Source: an uncultured Dorea sp. (lineage in GTDB: Bacteria > Bacillota > Clostridia > Lachnospirales > Lachnospiraceae). Taken from it: a stretch of 6,471 nucleotides of DNA. The translations under genes were made by a program, and so were the position numbers. The notes beneath the pieces were generated by a model. That model was not told the origin of the DNA. It worked only from the letters and a program-made list of their open reading frames with translations, and did not search any database. The stretch spans positions 1 to 6,471 of the forward strand of contig CAJTUQ010000115.1 in the NCBI GenBank assembly GCA_910579335.1, in the 5' to 3' direction. Shown here piece by piece: positions 1-5,186 of this stretch. Numbering within the stretch: the stretch's first letter is position 1; each line of letters starts with the position of its first letter.

Positions 1-124
1 AGATGGCCAGCATACGCTGCGCAGGGGCAGGTACATATGGAAGAAGGAGTTTCATAGTATATAAAAACGGCGGCGTGACAAGCTCGTCGAGCGGAGTCAT
101 AGGTTTGGGAGGAAATTTTTCCAT
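1..124 (-). CDS. Small uncharacterised protein, N-terminal part only (runs off window)
   Basis: An open minus-strand frame starts at the ATG at 124-122 and runs off the window edge after 41 codons. It is preceded by a strong AGGAGG ribosome binding site (129-134) four bases upstream, which supports both the reading and the start. The visible residues begin MEKFPPKPMTPLDELVTPPF and continue with a hydrophobic, proline-rich stretch ending QRMLAI. There is no signal peptide or obvious catalytic motif. The MTPLDELVTPP-type beginning resembles short conserved hypothetical proteins I recall from Clostridia, but I cannot assign a function. A sigma-E-like promoter candidate lies at 153-179. The gene lies in the same direction as the Cys-rich gene upstream, with a terminator candidate between them, so it is probably a separate transcript. 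Confidence 0.7.
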   Translation of the reverse strand, partial: MEKFPPKPMTPLDELVTPPFLYTMKLLLPYVPAPAQRMLAI

Positions 125-152
125 AACGCCTCCTGTTACGTAACGTTGTAAA

Positions 153-179
153 TATATATGATATTTCCAGCGGGAATAT
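153..179 (-). promoter_or_regulatory. Candidate mother-cell (sigma-E-like) promoter
   Basis: On the minus strand, ATATT at 179-175 is followed by exactly 14 bases and then CATATATA at 160-153. This fits the sigma-E layout known from Bacillus (ATATT, 14-base spacer, CATACA-T) except at the fifth and last positions of the -10. It sits 28 bases upstream of the start codon of the partial gene at 1-124. The region is AT-rich, so a chance match is quite possible. Confidence 0.3.
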
Positions 180-185
180 GCACGG

Positions 186-203
186 AAAAAGGGGACGTCC
201 CCC
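186..203 (-). terminator. Candidate rho-independent terminator behind the Cys-rich gene
   Basis: Read on the minus strand, GGGG (202-199), a loop ACGT and CCCC (194-191) form an all-GC stem, immediately followed by TTTTT (190-186). The T-run is only on this side, so the element points in the minus direction, ending the transcript of the Cys-rich gene (265-501) and possibly of the J-domain gene before it. The stem is short (4 bp, or 5 with a G-U pair at 203/190), so efficiency is uncertain. Confidence 0.5.
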
Positions 204-264
204 GGTAGTAACCCAAGGGAGCCCCCATTCTTATCTTAAAGAGTATTAAGCTTTGAAATCAGGA

Positions 265-501
265 TTAGCATCCGCAGCCATTGCCGCATCCGCCGCAGCA
301 GAAGAGCAAGAGGATAATCCACAGGCAGCTGTCGTTGCCGCATCCGCCGAACATGCTGCCGCCGTTGCCGCATCCGCCGCCACAGCAGCAGAGTAACAGG
401 ATAATCCACAGACAGCTGTTGTTGCCAAAACCACATCCGCATCCGCCATTGCCGTATCTTGCAGTTTCTTCACATCCACATCCACAATTTAATTCGCTCA
501 T
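265..501 (-). CDS. Cys/Gly-rich repeat protein, 78 residues
   Basis: The start ATG (501-499) is preceded by GGAGG (515-511) at a 9-base spacing, which selects this frame over two overlapping minus-strand frames without such a site. The protein has 17 cysteines in 78 residues. It begins MSELNCGCGC and then carries two copies of SCLWIILLL (residues 29-37 and 58-66), each followed by CCC or FCC and a Cys-Gly-Asn tail; the unit is 29 residues long. The hydrophobic cores are too short for an ordinary transmembrane helix. No signal peptide is seen. Short Cys-rich proteins of this kind in Clostridia are often annotated by automatic pipelines as chorion-like high-cysteine proteins; their function is not established to my knowledge. 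Metal binding or a cross-linked spore-coat or envelope role is inference only. It lies 74 bases after the J-domain gene on the same strand and may be co-transcribed or use its own promoter (536-561). Confidence 0.8.
   Translation of the reverse strand: MSELNCGCGCEETARYGNGGCGCGFGNNSCLWIILLLCCCGGGCGNGGSMFGGCGNDSCLWIILLLFCCGGCGNGCGC
281..426 (-). repeat. Tandem in-gene repeat, 87-base period
   Basis: The plus-strand segments 311-339 and 398-426 are 29 bases each and differ at only two positions. Similarity extends on their lower-coordinate side through TTGCCGCATCCGCCG-type sequence, with a small length difference (roughly 281-310 versus 365-397). The 87-base period equals 29 codons and encodes the duplicated SCLWIILLL unit of the Cys-rich protein. 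One of the two differences is a third-base change (Cys codon kept) and the other changes Asp to Asn, so the duplication is either recent or conserved at the DNA level. Confidence 0.85.
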
Positions 502-535
502 ACTAAAAGTCCTCCATAAAGGTTATTTACAGTAC

Positions 536-561
536 ATAATATGCGTCAAGCGAGGATGTGT
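536..561 (-). promoter_or_regulatory. Candidate sigma-K-like promoter for the Cys-rich gene
   Basis: On the minus strand AC (561-560), 16 bases, then CATATTAT (543-536) fits the loose sigma-K pattern (AC, 16-17 bases, CATA---T). A vegetative TTGACG (549-544) is also present but has no acceptable -10 at 16-18 bases, which is why the mother-cell reading is preferred. It lies 34 bases upstream of the Cys-rich gene's start codon. Such short patterns occur by chance in AT-rich DNA. Confidence 0.27.
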
Positions 562-575
562 GAAAAGAAACAAAT

Positions 576-1211
576 CTAATATTTTAAAAGTTTTTTAACG
601 GAGCGCTGGTAGTGGAGCGTCTTGTTCTGTATACGGAGCTTCTCAAGCCTTCCCAGCTCTTTTTTCTGATACTCGTCATACATGGTGACGAGATAGGAAG
701 CCGTGTAGTTGCGGTTTTTAAACCAAGTGAACAGCAGCCAGTTCATAATGTCTGGATGCCAGTACCGCTCCGGTATCTGGGATTCCCTCAGTACGATAAT
801 GTGCTTGATGGCCTGCATGGCGAGCTGTCCCAGCCTTGCCGCCTGATTTTTGATGCGATAAAGCTCATCACTCTCTGTAATAATATCGTACAAATCATTG
901 GAAGCTTTCCAGTATGTAACGAAAGCCGGTTCTTCGGATTCAGGTTCCTCTGCGGTTTCATGCAGGTCAAAGGTCTGCATGACGGCTTTTCTTCCCGCTG
1001 TCTGACGGTCATAGTCAGCGCGGCGTGCAGGGTCTGATAAGATATTATATGCTTCCAGTATCGCCTGCATCTGTTCTGTAGTATCAATGCCGTCCTTTAG
1101 GTTGGCATCCGGATGGTATTTTTTTGCAAGTGAGTTTTTCGCTGCCGTAATATCCTCCAAAGAAGCTTTGGAGGAAACCCCTAATATTTCATAATAATTC
1201 TGGTCCGCCAT
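576..1211 (-). CDS. J-domain protein (DnaJ-like co-chaperone, type III)
   Basis: This 211-residue protein starts MADQNYYEILGVSSKAS, the classic beginning of a J domain. The domain spans about residues 5-70, with the HPD tripeptide that stimulates Hsp70 ATPase at residues 33-35 and the terminal LSDPARRADYDRQ helix near 58-70. There is no Gly/Phe region and no CxxCxGxG zinc-finger repeats, so it is not DnaJ itself. The remaining 140 residues begin with an acidic linker and continue into a helical, aromatic-rich domain (RYWHPDIMNWLLFTWFKNRN) with a basic tail; I do not recognise this part. It probably recruits DnaK to a particular client. The start at 1211-1209 has a good GGGGAGGAT site (1223-1215). 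It is transcribed away from ylxM from its own promoter at 1253-1281. No terminator is visible directly after its stop. Confidence 0.88.
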   Translation of the reverse strand: MADQNYYEILGVSSKASLEDITAAKNSLAKKYHPDANLKDGIDTTEQMQAILEAYNILSDPARRADYDRQTAGRKAVMQTFDLHETAEEPESEEPAFVTYWKASNDLYDIITESDELYRIKNQAARLGQLAMQAIKHIIVLRESQIPERYWHPDIMNWLLFTWFKNRNYTASYLVTMYDEYQKKELGRLEKLRIQNKTLHYQRSVKKLLKY

Positions 1212-1252
1212 ATGATCCTCCCCTTATTACTATATGGAAATCGAACAAGTTT

Positions 1253-1281
1253 ATCTTACGATATATTCTAGTAGAAATCAA
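1253..1281 (-). promoter_or_regulatory. Vegetative promoter for the J-domain gene
   Basis: On the minus strand TTGATT (1281-1276) and TAAGAT (1258-1253) are separated by exactly 17 bases (1275-1259). Both hexamers match the sigma-A consensus at four or five positions. The promoter sits about 40 bases upstream of the J-domain start codon, giving a leader of about 35 bases with a normal ribosome binding site. Confidence 0.7.
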
Positions 1282-1318
1282 TCCTTTTTCGAATTTTTGG
1301 GATGTAAAGAAAAAATAC

Positions 1319-1347
1319 TTGACACCTGTTGCGCTTTGGTATATGAT
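1319..1347 (+). promoter_or_regulatory. Strong vegetative promoter of the ylxM-ffh operon
   Basis: A perfect -35 TTGACA (1319-1324), 17-base spacer (1325-1341) and -10 TATGAT (1342-1347, five of six) form a near-consensus sigma-A promoter. Transcription would begin around 1353-1355, right at the ribosome binding site of ylxM, leaving a leader of roughly 10 bases. The -35 starts with TTG, which an ORF caller can mistake for a ylxM start codon. Arms of a 7-bp inverted repeat (CACCTGT 1323-1329, ACAGGTG 1351-1357) overlap the -35 and the start region. Confidence 0.85.
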
Positions 1348-1352
1348 ATCAC

Positions 1353-1360
1353 AGGTGAAG
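1353..1360 (+). promoter_or_regulatory. Ribosome binding site that sets the ylxM start
   Basis: AGGTGAAG lies three bases before the ATG at 1364, with its AGGTGA core five bases away. It supports the ATG over the upstream TTG at 1319, which lies inside the promoter and would not be transcribed. The site is at the expected extreme 5' end of the mRNA. Confidence 0.65.
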
Positions 1361-1363
1361 AAC

Positions 1364-1708
1364 ATGAATGAGATTTTAGAACAGGCGCTGCTTTATGATT
1401 TTTACGGAGAGCTTTTGAATAAACACCAGAAAGAGATTTACGAGCAGTTTATTCTGGAAGACTTGTCTCTCGGAGAGATAGCAAGAGAAGCCGGTATCAG
1501 CCGACAGGGCGTCCATGACCTTGTAAAGAGGTGCGGCCAGACTCTTAAGGGATATGAGGAAAAGCTTCATCTTGTGGCAAAGTTCATGTCGGTAAAAAGC
1601 AAGGTTGCCAGAATGAATGAAATATTGGAAGAGAATGAGAAAAAGAGCAGGGAGGAGCTTGTGGAGGATATCCGCAGGATAGCTGACGAGATTATAGAGG
1701 AGTTATAG
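1364..1708 (+). CDS. ylxM: YlxM family helix-turn-helix protein (UPF0122), SRP-associated
   Basis: This 114-residue protein begins MNEILEQALLYDFYGELLNK; the LLYDFYGELL motif near the N-terminus is typical of the YlxM/UPF0122 family, and the length matches the family. A helix-turn-helix resembling sigma-factor region 4 lies at about residues 34-57 (LSLGEIAREAGISRQGVHDL). The C-terminal 40 residues are charged and helical, probably coiled coil. Its adjacency to ffh, with one base between the stop and the ffh start, is nearly universal in Firmicutes. In streptococci YlxM has been reported to interact with SRP components; a regulatory role is inferred from the fold. The start at 1364 was chosen because it fits homologue length, has a ribosome binding site and lies downstream of the promoter; the longer open frame from TTG 1319 starts inside the -35 box. 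Confidence 0.93.
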   Translation: MNEILEQALLYDFYGELLNKHQKEIYEQFILEDLSLGEIAREAGISRQGVHDLVKRCGQTLKGYEEKLHLVAKFMSVKSKVARMNEILEENEKKSREELVEDIRRIADEIIEEL

Positions 1709-1709
1709 T

Positions 1710-3071
1710 ATGGCATTTGACAGCTTGACTGAAAAACTTCAGAATGTGTTTAAAAATTTGAGGAGCAAGGGACGTCTGACAGAGGATGACGTGAAAGAGG
1801 CCCTCAAGGAGATAAAAAGGGCGCTGCTTGCGGCGGACGTCAACTTTAAAGTCGTGAAGGACTTTATTAAGAGTGTTCAGGAGAGAGCTGTCGGGCAGGA
1901 TGTGATGAACGGGTTAAATCCCGGACAGATGGTAATTAAAATCGTGAATGAGGAGCTTGTAAAGCTTATGGGCTCTGAGACTACAGAGATTAAGCTCCAG
2001 CCGGGAAGCGACATTACAGTTATATTGATGGCGGGTCTTCAGGGTGCCGGAAAGACTACCACTACTGCAAAGCTTGCCGGAAAATACAAGCTGAAAGGGA
2101 AGAAGCCTCTTCTTGTCGCATGCGACGTGTACCGGCCAGCTGCAATCAAGCAGCTTCAGGTAAACGGGGAAAAACAGGGAGTAGAAGTGTTTGCTATGGG
2201 CGAGAACCATAAGCCGGCCAATATTGCAAAGGCGTCCCTGGAGCATGCACAGAAAAACGGAAATAATATCGTGATATTGGATACCGCGGGACGTCTCCAT
2301 ATTGACGAGGACATGATGGAGGAACTTCGGGAAATTAAGAGGACCGTAGAAGTACATCAGACGATTCTTGTTATTGACGCCATGACAGGGCAGGATGCGG
2401 TCAACGCAGCCAAAGAGTTCAATGAAAAGGCCGGTATAGACGGTGTAATCGTGACAAAGCTCGACGGTGATACAAGAGGCGGTGCGGCGTTATCGGTAAA
2501 GGCAGTGACAGGGAAACCGATTCTGTATGTGGGCATGGGGGAGAAGCTCTCTGATCTGGAGCAGTTTCATCCTGACCGCATGGCTTCCCGTATTCTTGGC
2601 ATGGGAGACGTGCTTACTCTGATTGAAAAGGCGGAAGCTGAGATTGATGAAGAAAAAGCAAAGGAGATGTCAAGAAAGCTTAAGAAAGCGCAGTTTGATT
2701 TTGAAGATTATCTGGAAAGCATTTCCCAGATGAAAAAGATGGGCGGCTTAGGCAGTATTATGAGCATGTTCCCCGGCATGGGCATGGGGGGCGTTCCCGG
2801 CATGGGAAAGATGAAGGGCTTAGATGAGAATGAGACAGAACAGGCCGAAAAGAGGATGGCGCGCATGGAGGCTATGATTTACTCTATGACGATTGAGGAG
2901 AGAAGGAACCCGGAACTGTTGAATCCGTCCAGAAAGCACAGAATTGCAAGAGGCGCAGGCGTCGATATCAGCGAGGTGAACCGGATGGTGAAGCAGTTTG
3001 GCGAGATGAAAAAGCTGATGAAGATGGTGGGAAAAGGCGGCAGGAAAGGAAAGTTCAGGATGCCTTTTTAA
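1710..3071 (+). CDS. ffh: Signal recognition particle protein Ffh (SRP54 GTPase)
   Basis: Ffh binds 4.5S RNA and signal sequences of nascent membrane and secreted proteins and delivers ribosomes to FtsY at the membrane. The 453-residue length is normal. The N domain covers about residues 1-90. The G domain shows the P-loop GLQGAGKTT (109-117), DVYRPAA (139-145), DTAGR (191-195) and TKLDGD (249-254), the guanine-specificity motif. The M domain starts near 300; it has a Met/Gly-rich finger loop (about 341-368, with MSMFPGMGMGG) that contacts signal peptides, and the RNA-binding SRKHRIARGAG element (407-417). The C-terminus is basic. The start ATG at 1710 follows the ylxM stop by one base with GAGGAG at 1697-1702, so translation is probably coupled. 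All key residues are present and the gene appears intact. The 4.5S RNA gene itself is not in this window. Confidence 0.98.
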   Translation: MAFDSLTEKLQNVFKNLRSKGRLTEDDVKEALKEIKRALLAADVNFKVVKDFIKSVQERAVGQDVMNGLNPGQMVIKIVNEELVKLMGSETTEIKLQPGSDITVILMAGLQGAGKTTTTAKLAGKYKLKGKKPLLVACDVYRPAAIKQLQVNGEKQGVEVFAMGENHKPANIAKASLEHAQKNGNNIVILDTAGRLHIDEDMMEELREIKRTVEVHQTILVIDAMTGQDAVNAAKEFNEKAGIDGVIVTKLDGDTRGGAALSVKAVTGKPILYVGMGEKLSDLEQFHPDRMASRILGMGDVLTLIEKAEAEIDEEKAKEMSRKLKKAQFDFEDYLESISQMKKMGGLGSIMSMFPGMGMGGVPGMGKMKGLDENETEQAEKRMARMEAMIYSMTIEERRNPELLNPSRKHRIARGAGVDISEVNRMVKQFGEMKKLMKMVGKGGRKGKFRMPF

Positions 3072-3100
3072 AGCGCAGAACATAAAAAGGGGTGCTTTTA

Positions 3101-3125
3101 GCGGTTATACCGCATGTTAAATGCG
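3101..3125 (+). other. Two overlapping, mutually exclusive small hairpins between ffh and rpsP
   Basis: Hairpin A pairs GCGGT (3101-3105) with ACCGC (3109-3113) across a 3-base loop. Hairpin B pairs CGCAT (3111-3115) with ATGCG (3121-3125) across a 5-base loop. Both use the CGC at 3111-3113, so only one can form at a time. No T-run directly follows, so this is not a standard terminator. It lies in the 99-base ffh-rpsP gap about 45 bases before rpsP. Each stem is only 5 bp, so chance occurrence is possible. Confidence 0.35.
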
Positions 3126-3170
3126 TTATATACAATATATATTTTTGATAATTCATGGAGGTGAAAGAAA

Positions 3171-3416
3171 ATGGCAGTAAAAATCAGATTAAGAAGAATG
3201 GGACAGAAGAAGGCTCCTTTCTATAGAATCATCGTAGCGGATTCCAGATCACCAAGAGATGGCAAATTTATCGATGAGATCGGAACCTATGACCCGAACT
3301 GTGAGCCAAGCGCAATTTCCGTAGATGAGGAAGCTGCTAAGAAATGGCTTAGCACAGGTGCGCAGCCGACAGAGACGGTCAGCAAGATTTTTAAGGCGGC
3401 AGGCATCGAAAAATAG
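3171..3416 (+). CDS. rpsP: 30S ribosomal protein bS16
   Basis: This 81-residue protein begins MAVKIRLRRMGQKKAPFYRI and includes VADSRSPRDGKFIDEIGTYDP, the hallmark block of bS16; length and sequence are typical. bS16 is a primary/secondary binder of 16S rRNA in the 5' domain and is needed for 30S assembly. A perfect GGAGGTGA ribosome binding site (3157-3164) sits six bases before the ATG. The gene lies between ffh and khpA, the standard Firmicutes order, and is 99 bases after ffh. That gap contains two overlapping small hairpins and an AT-rich stretch but no well-spaced sigma-A promoter that I could identify. Confidence 0.98.
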   Translation: MAVKIRLRRMGQKKAPFYRIIVADSRSPRDGKFIDEIGTYDPNCEPSAISVDEEAAKKWLSTGAQPTETVSKIFKAAGIEK

Positions 3417-3431
3417 GTAATATTATGCCCC

Positions 3432-3437
3432 GGAGGT
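3432..3437 (+). promoter_or_regulatory. Ribosome binding site that sets the khpA start
   Basis: GGAGGT lies eight bases before the ATG at 3446. An upstream in-frame ATG at 3425 would place this site inside the coding region and would itself lack a site, so 3446 is preferred. Confidence 0.8.
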
Positions 3438-3445
3438 ATATAATT

Positions 3446-3679
3446 ATGAAAGAACTGGTAGAAGTAATTACAAAGGCTTTGGTTGATTCTCCTGAGGATG
3501 TAGTTGTGACGGAGCGGGAAGATAAAAAGACCACTGTTTTGGAAGTCCGCGTGGCTGAGGCCGATATGGGAAAAGTCATCGGAAAACAGGGGCGCATCGC
3601 AAAGGCGATCCGTTCGGTTGTAAAAGCGGCTGCTGCAAAGGAAGATAAAAAAGTAGTTGTAGACATTATGGATGAATAG
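3446..3679 (+). CDS. khpA: KH-domain RNA-binding protein KhpA (YlqC family)
   Basis: The 77-residue protein begins MKELVEVITKALVDSPEDV and is essentially one KH domain. The RNA-binding GxxG loop is GKQG at residues 46-49 within MGKVIGKQGRIAKAIRSVV. Family length is about 75-80 residues, which fits the start at 3446; the longer open frame from 3425 adds seven unusual residues across the ribosome binding site. KhpA proteins partner with KhpB (Jag/EloR) in Gram-positive bacteria, bind many RNAs and influence cell elongation and division in streptococci. The partner gene is not in this window. It starts 29 bases after the rpsP stop, consistent with one operon. Confidence 0.95.
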   Translation: MKELVEVITKALVDSPEDVVVTEREDKKTTVLEVRVAEADMGKVIGKQGRIAKAIRSVVKAAAAKEDKKVVVDIMDE

Positions 3680-3693
3680 GAAGACGATAATCG

Positions 3694-3723
3694 GAGACAG
3701 GTCAGGAAAAAGCGGCCTGTCTC
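3694..3723 (+). other. Intergenic RNA hairpin between khpA and rimM
   Basis: GAGACAGG (3694-3701) pairs perfectly with CCTGTCTC (3716-3723). Continuing inwards, T3702-G3715 (wobble) and C3703-G3714 extend the stem to 10 bp around a 10-base, A-rich loop. It begins 14 bases after the khpA stop and no T-run follows, so it is not a standard terminator. It could stabilise or mark a processing site in the operon mRNA; this is inference. Confidence 0.55.
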
Positions 3724-3787
3724 TCGTACATAAACGGGAAATTTTGAGATAAGTCTATACAGTTTGCATAAGGAGTAGTAATATAAT

Positions 3788-4297
3788 ATGGAAGAGATGC
3801 TTCAAGTAGGAGTGATTACCTCTGCACATGGTATACGGGGGGAAGTGAAAGTATTTCCTACAACAGATGATCCGGCGCGTTTTCAGAGGGCACAGAGAGT
3901 GTTCCTCGATACGGGAAAAGAGAATATGCCTTTAAAAATTCAGAATGTAAAGTTTTTTAAACAGTTTGTTATTCTGAAGTTTGAAGAGTTTGATAGTATA
4001 AATGATATTGAAAAATACAGAAAATGTCCGCTGCTTGTGAGACGGGAAGATGCAGTGCCGCTTGGCGAGGATGAGTATTTTATTGCCGACATGATAGGAC
4101 TTTCGGTTGTAACGGAGGATGAGGAGCAGTTTGGCACTCTGTCGGATGTGATAGGGACGGGAGCCAACGACGTCTATGTGATTAACAGTGTAAGGCATGG
4201 CGAGGTACTTGTCCCGGCGATTAAGGAATGTATACTGGACGTAGATATTAAAGCAGGCACGATGAAGATACATCTGCTGGACGGGCTTTTATCCTAG
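3788..4297 (+). CDS. rimM: Ribosome maturation factor RimM (16S rRNA processing)
   Basis: RimM binds ribosomal protein uS19 in the 30S head and promotes late 30S maturation. The 169-residue length is typical. The N-terminal RimM barrel opens with LQVGVITSAHGIRGEVKVFP; HGIRGE is at residues 14-19. The second, PRC-type barrel begins near residue 97 (EYFIADMIGL), includes GANDVYVI (125-132) and the VPAIKECI block near 142-149. The usual YYW-type aromatic at the domain junction is YFI here, a mild variation. AGGAG (3771-3775) lies 12 bases before the ATG, a slightly long spacing. The 108-base gap from khpA contains the 3694-3723 hairpin. Immediate neighbour trmD is the usual rimM partner. Confidence 0.96.
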   Translation: MEEMLQVGVITSAHGIRGEVKVFPTTDDPARFQRAQRVFLDTGKENMPLKIQNVKFFKQFVILKFEEFDSINDIEKYRKCPLLVRREDAVPLGEDEYFIADMIGLSVVTEDEEQFGTLSDVIGTGANDVYVINSVRHGEVLVPAIKECILDVDIKAGTMKIHLLDGLLS

Positions 4298-4328
4298 AGA
4301 TAAAAATAGTGGAGTATGTGAAAAACCA

Positions 4329-4343
4329 GGCGTTTTGAACGCC
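4329..4343 (+). other. Small perfect hairpin between rimM and trmD
   Basis: GGCGTT (4329-4334) pairs with AACGCC (4338-4343) across a TTG loop. The stem is 6 bp, short but GC-containing, about 40 bases before the trmD start. No T-run follows. It may be fortuitous or may modulate trmD translation. Confidence 0.35.
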
Positions 4344-4370
4344 GGCTGCATGGACAAATAGAGTTTGGAC

Positions 4371-4376
4371 GGGTGG
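4371..4376 (+). promoter_or_regulatory. Ribosome binding site that sets the trmD start
   Basis: GGGTGG lies five bases before the ATG at 4382. The alternative GTG start at 4373 is inside this sequence, so the ATG is preferred. Confidence 0.6.
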
Positions 4377-4381
4377 AATGT

Positions 4382-5176
4382 ATGGACTTTTATATTATGA
4401 CATTGTTTCCGGAGATGGTTATGGGGGGACTTAATACGAGTATTACGGGACGGGCTGTCAGCAAAGGACTTTTGTCTATTGAGGCGGTAAATATCAGGGA
4501 TTATGCGTTCAATAAGCATAGCAGCGTGGATGATTACCCGTATGGCGGCGGAGCGGGAATGCTGATGCAGGCGGAACCGGTATACCAGTGCTTCAAAGCG
4601 GTGGAGGAGAAGATACGCAGCAAAAGAGCGAAAAGGGCACAGGAAAACGGACAGGAACCGGACGGCGGAAAAAGGGTCCGGGTGGTATACCTGTCACCGC
4701 AGGGACGGACGTTTAGCCAGTCTATGGCAGAGGAATATGCAAAAGAGGAAGAGGTGGTCTTGCTCTGCGGACATTATGAAGGGATTGACGAGCGCGTTCT
4801 GGAAGAAATTGTGACGGATTATGTATCCATAGGGGATTTTGTAGTGACCGGAGGAGAACTTCCGGCGATGATTATGACAGACGCAGTCGCCAGACTGGTA
4901 CCTGGCGTGCTCCACAATGACATATCGTCGCAGTCCGAGAGTTTTCAGGAGAATCTTTTGGAGTATCCCCAGTATTCAAGGCCGGAAGTATGGCATGAAA
5001 AAAGGGTTCCGGACGTGCTGCTTTCAGGACATCATGCGAATGTGGAAAAATGGAGGCGCAGGCAGTCCATCCTTTGCACGGCAAGGAGACGTCCGGATTT
5101 AATAGAAAAGGCCTCTCTCACGGAGGAAGAGGCTGAACTGGCAAAAAAAACCGCCAAAGAAAATAAGGAAGAATGA
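4382..5176 (+). CDS. trmD: tRNA (guanine-N1-)-methyltransferase TrmD
   Basis: TrmD methylates N1 of G37 in tRNAs using S-adenosylmethionine, which prevents +1 frameshifting; the enzyme is a dimer with a trefoil-knot fold. From ATG 4382 it has 264 residues. It begins MDFYIMTLFPEMV. DYPYGGGAGMLM (51-62), YLSPQGR (103-109), LLCGHYEGIDERV (127-139) and SIGDFVVTGGELPAM (149-163) are the characteristic knot and SAM-pocket motifs. The aspartate in MTDAVAR (D167) corresponds to the family's catalytic base. A very basic, low-complexity segment at about residues 79-98 lengthens the loop before YLSPQG compared with enterobacterial TrmD. All conserved motifs are intact. The longer frame from GTG 4373 overlaps the ribosome binding site. 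It lies 84 bases after rimM and is followed ten bases later by the PAS gene. Confidence 0.97.
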   Translation: MDFYIMTLFPEMVMGGLNTSITGRAVSKGLLSIEAVNIRDYAFNKHSSVDDYPYGGGAGMLMQAEPVYQCFKAVEEKIRSKRAKRAQENGQEPDGGKRVRVVYLSPQGRTFSQSMAEEYAKEEEVVLLCGHYEGIDERVLEEIVTDYVSIGDFVVTGGELPAMIMTDAVARLVPGVLHNDISSQSESFQENLLEYPQYSRPEVWHEKRVPDVLLSGHHANVEKWRRRQSILCTARRRPDLIEKASLTEEEAELAKKTAKENKEE

Positions 5177-5186
5177 GGGTGAGATA

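Noticed and set aside
311..426. Two 29-base near-identical repeats separated by 58 bases, resembling a minimal CRISPR array.
   Set aside because: The 87-base period is a whole number of codons, the repeats encode the duplicated SCLWIILLL unit of the Cys-rich gene, and the intervening sequence is also part of the repeated protein unit.
236..485. Two other minus-strand open frames overlapping the Cys-rich gene, one Ala-rich and one Arg/Gln-rich.
   Set aside because: They are other-frame readings of the same repetitive GC-rich sequence and lack a well-placed ribosome binding site; the 265-501 frame has GGAGG at correct spacing.
281..1037. Plus-strand open frames opposite the Cys-rich and J-domain genes.
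   Set aside because: They are antisense to well-supported genes, have no recognisable motifs and no ribosome binding sites.
1241..1258. CGAAC near 1242 as a possible LexA (SOS) box.
   Set aside because: The second half (GTTCG at four bases distance) is absent; only one half-site is present.
1319..1363. TTG at 1319 as the ylxM start, adding 15 residues.
   Set aside because: The TTG is the first half of the -35 hexamer of the promoter, so it would be upstream of transcription start; homologue length and ribosome binding site favour 1364.
3694..3723. Hairpin after khpA as a rho-independent terminator.
   Set aside because: No T-run follows the stem, and rimM and trmD downstream have no better promoter.
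3741..3780. TTGAGA near 3744 as the -35 of a separate rimM promoter.
   Set aside because: At 16-18 bases the only -10 candidates are poor (CATAAG, ATAAGG), so I do not claim a promoter.
4289..4519. Minus-strand open frame across the rimM-trmD junction.
   Set aside because: It overlaps the well-supported trmD start, has no conserved motif and no good ribosome binding site.
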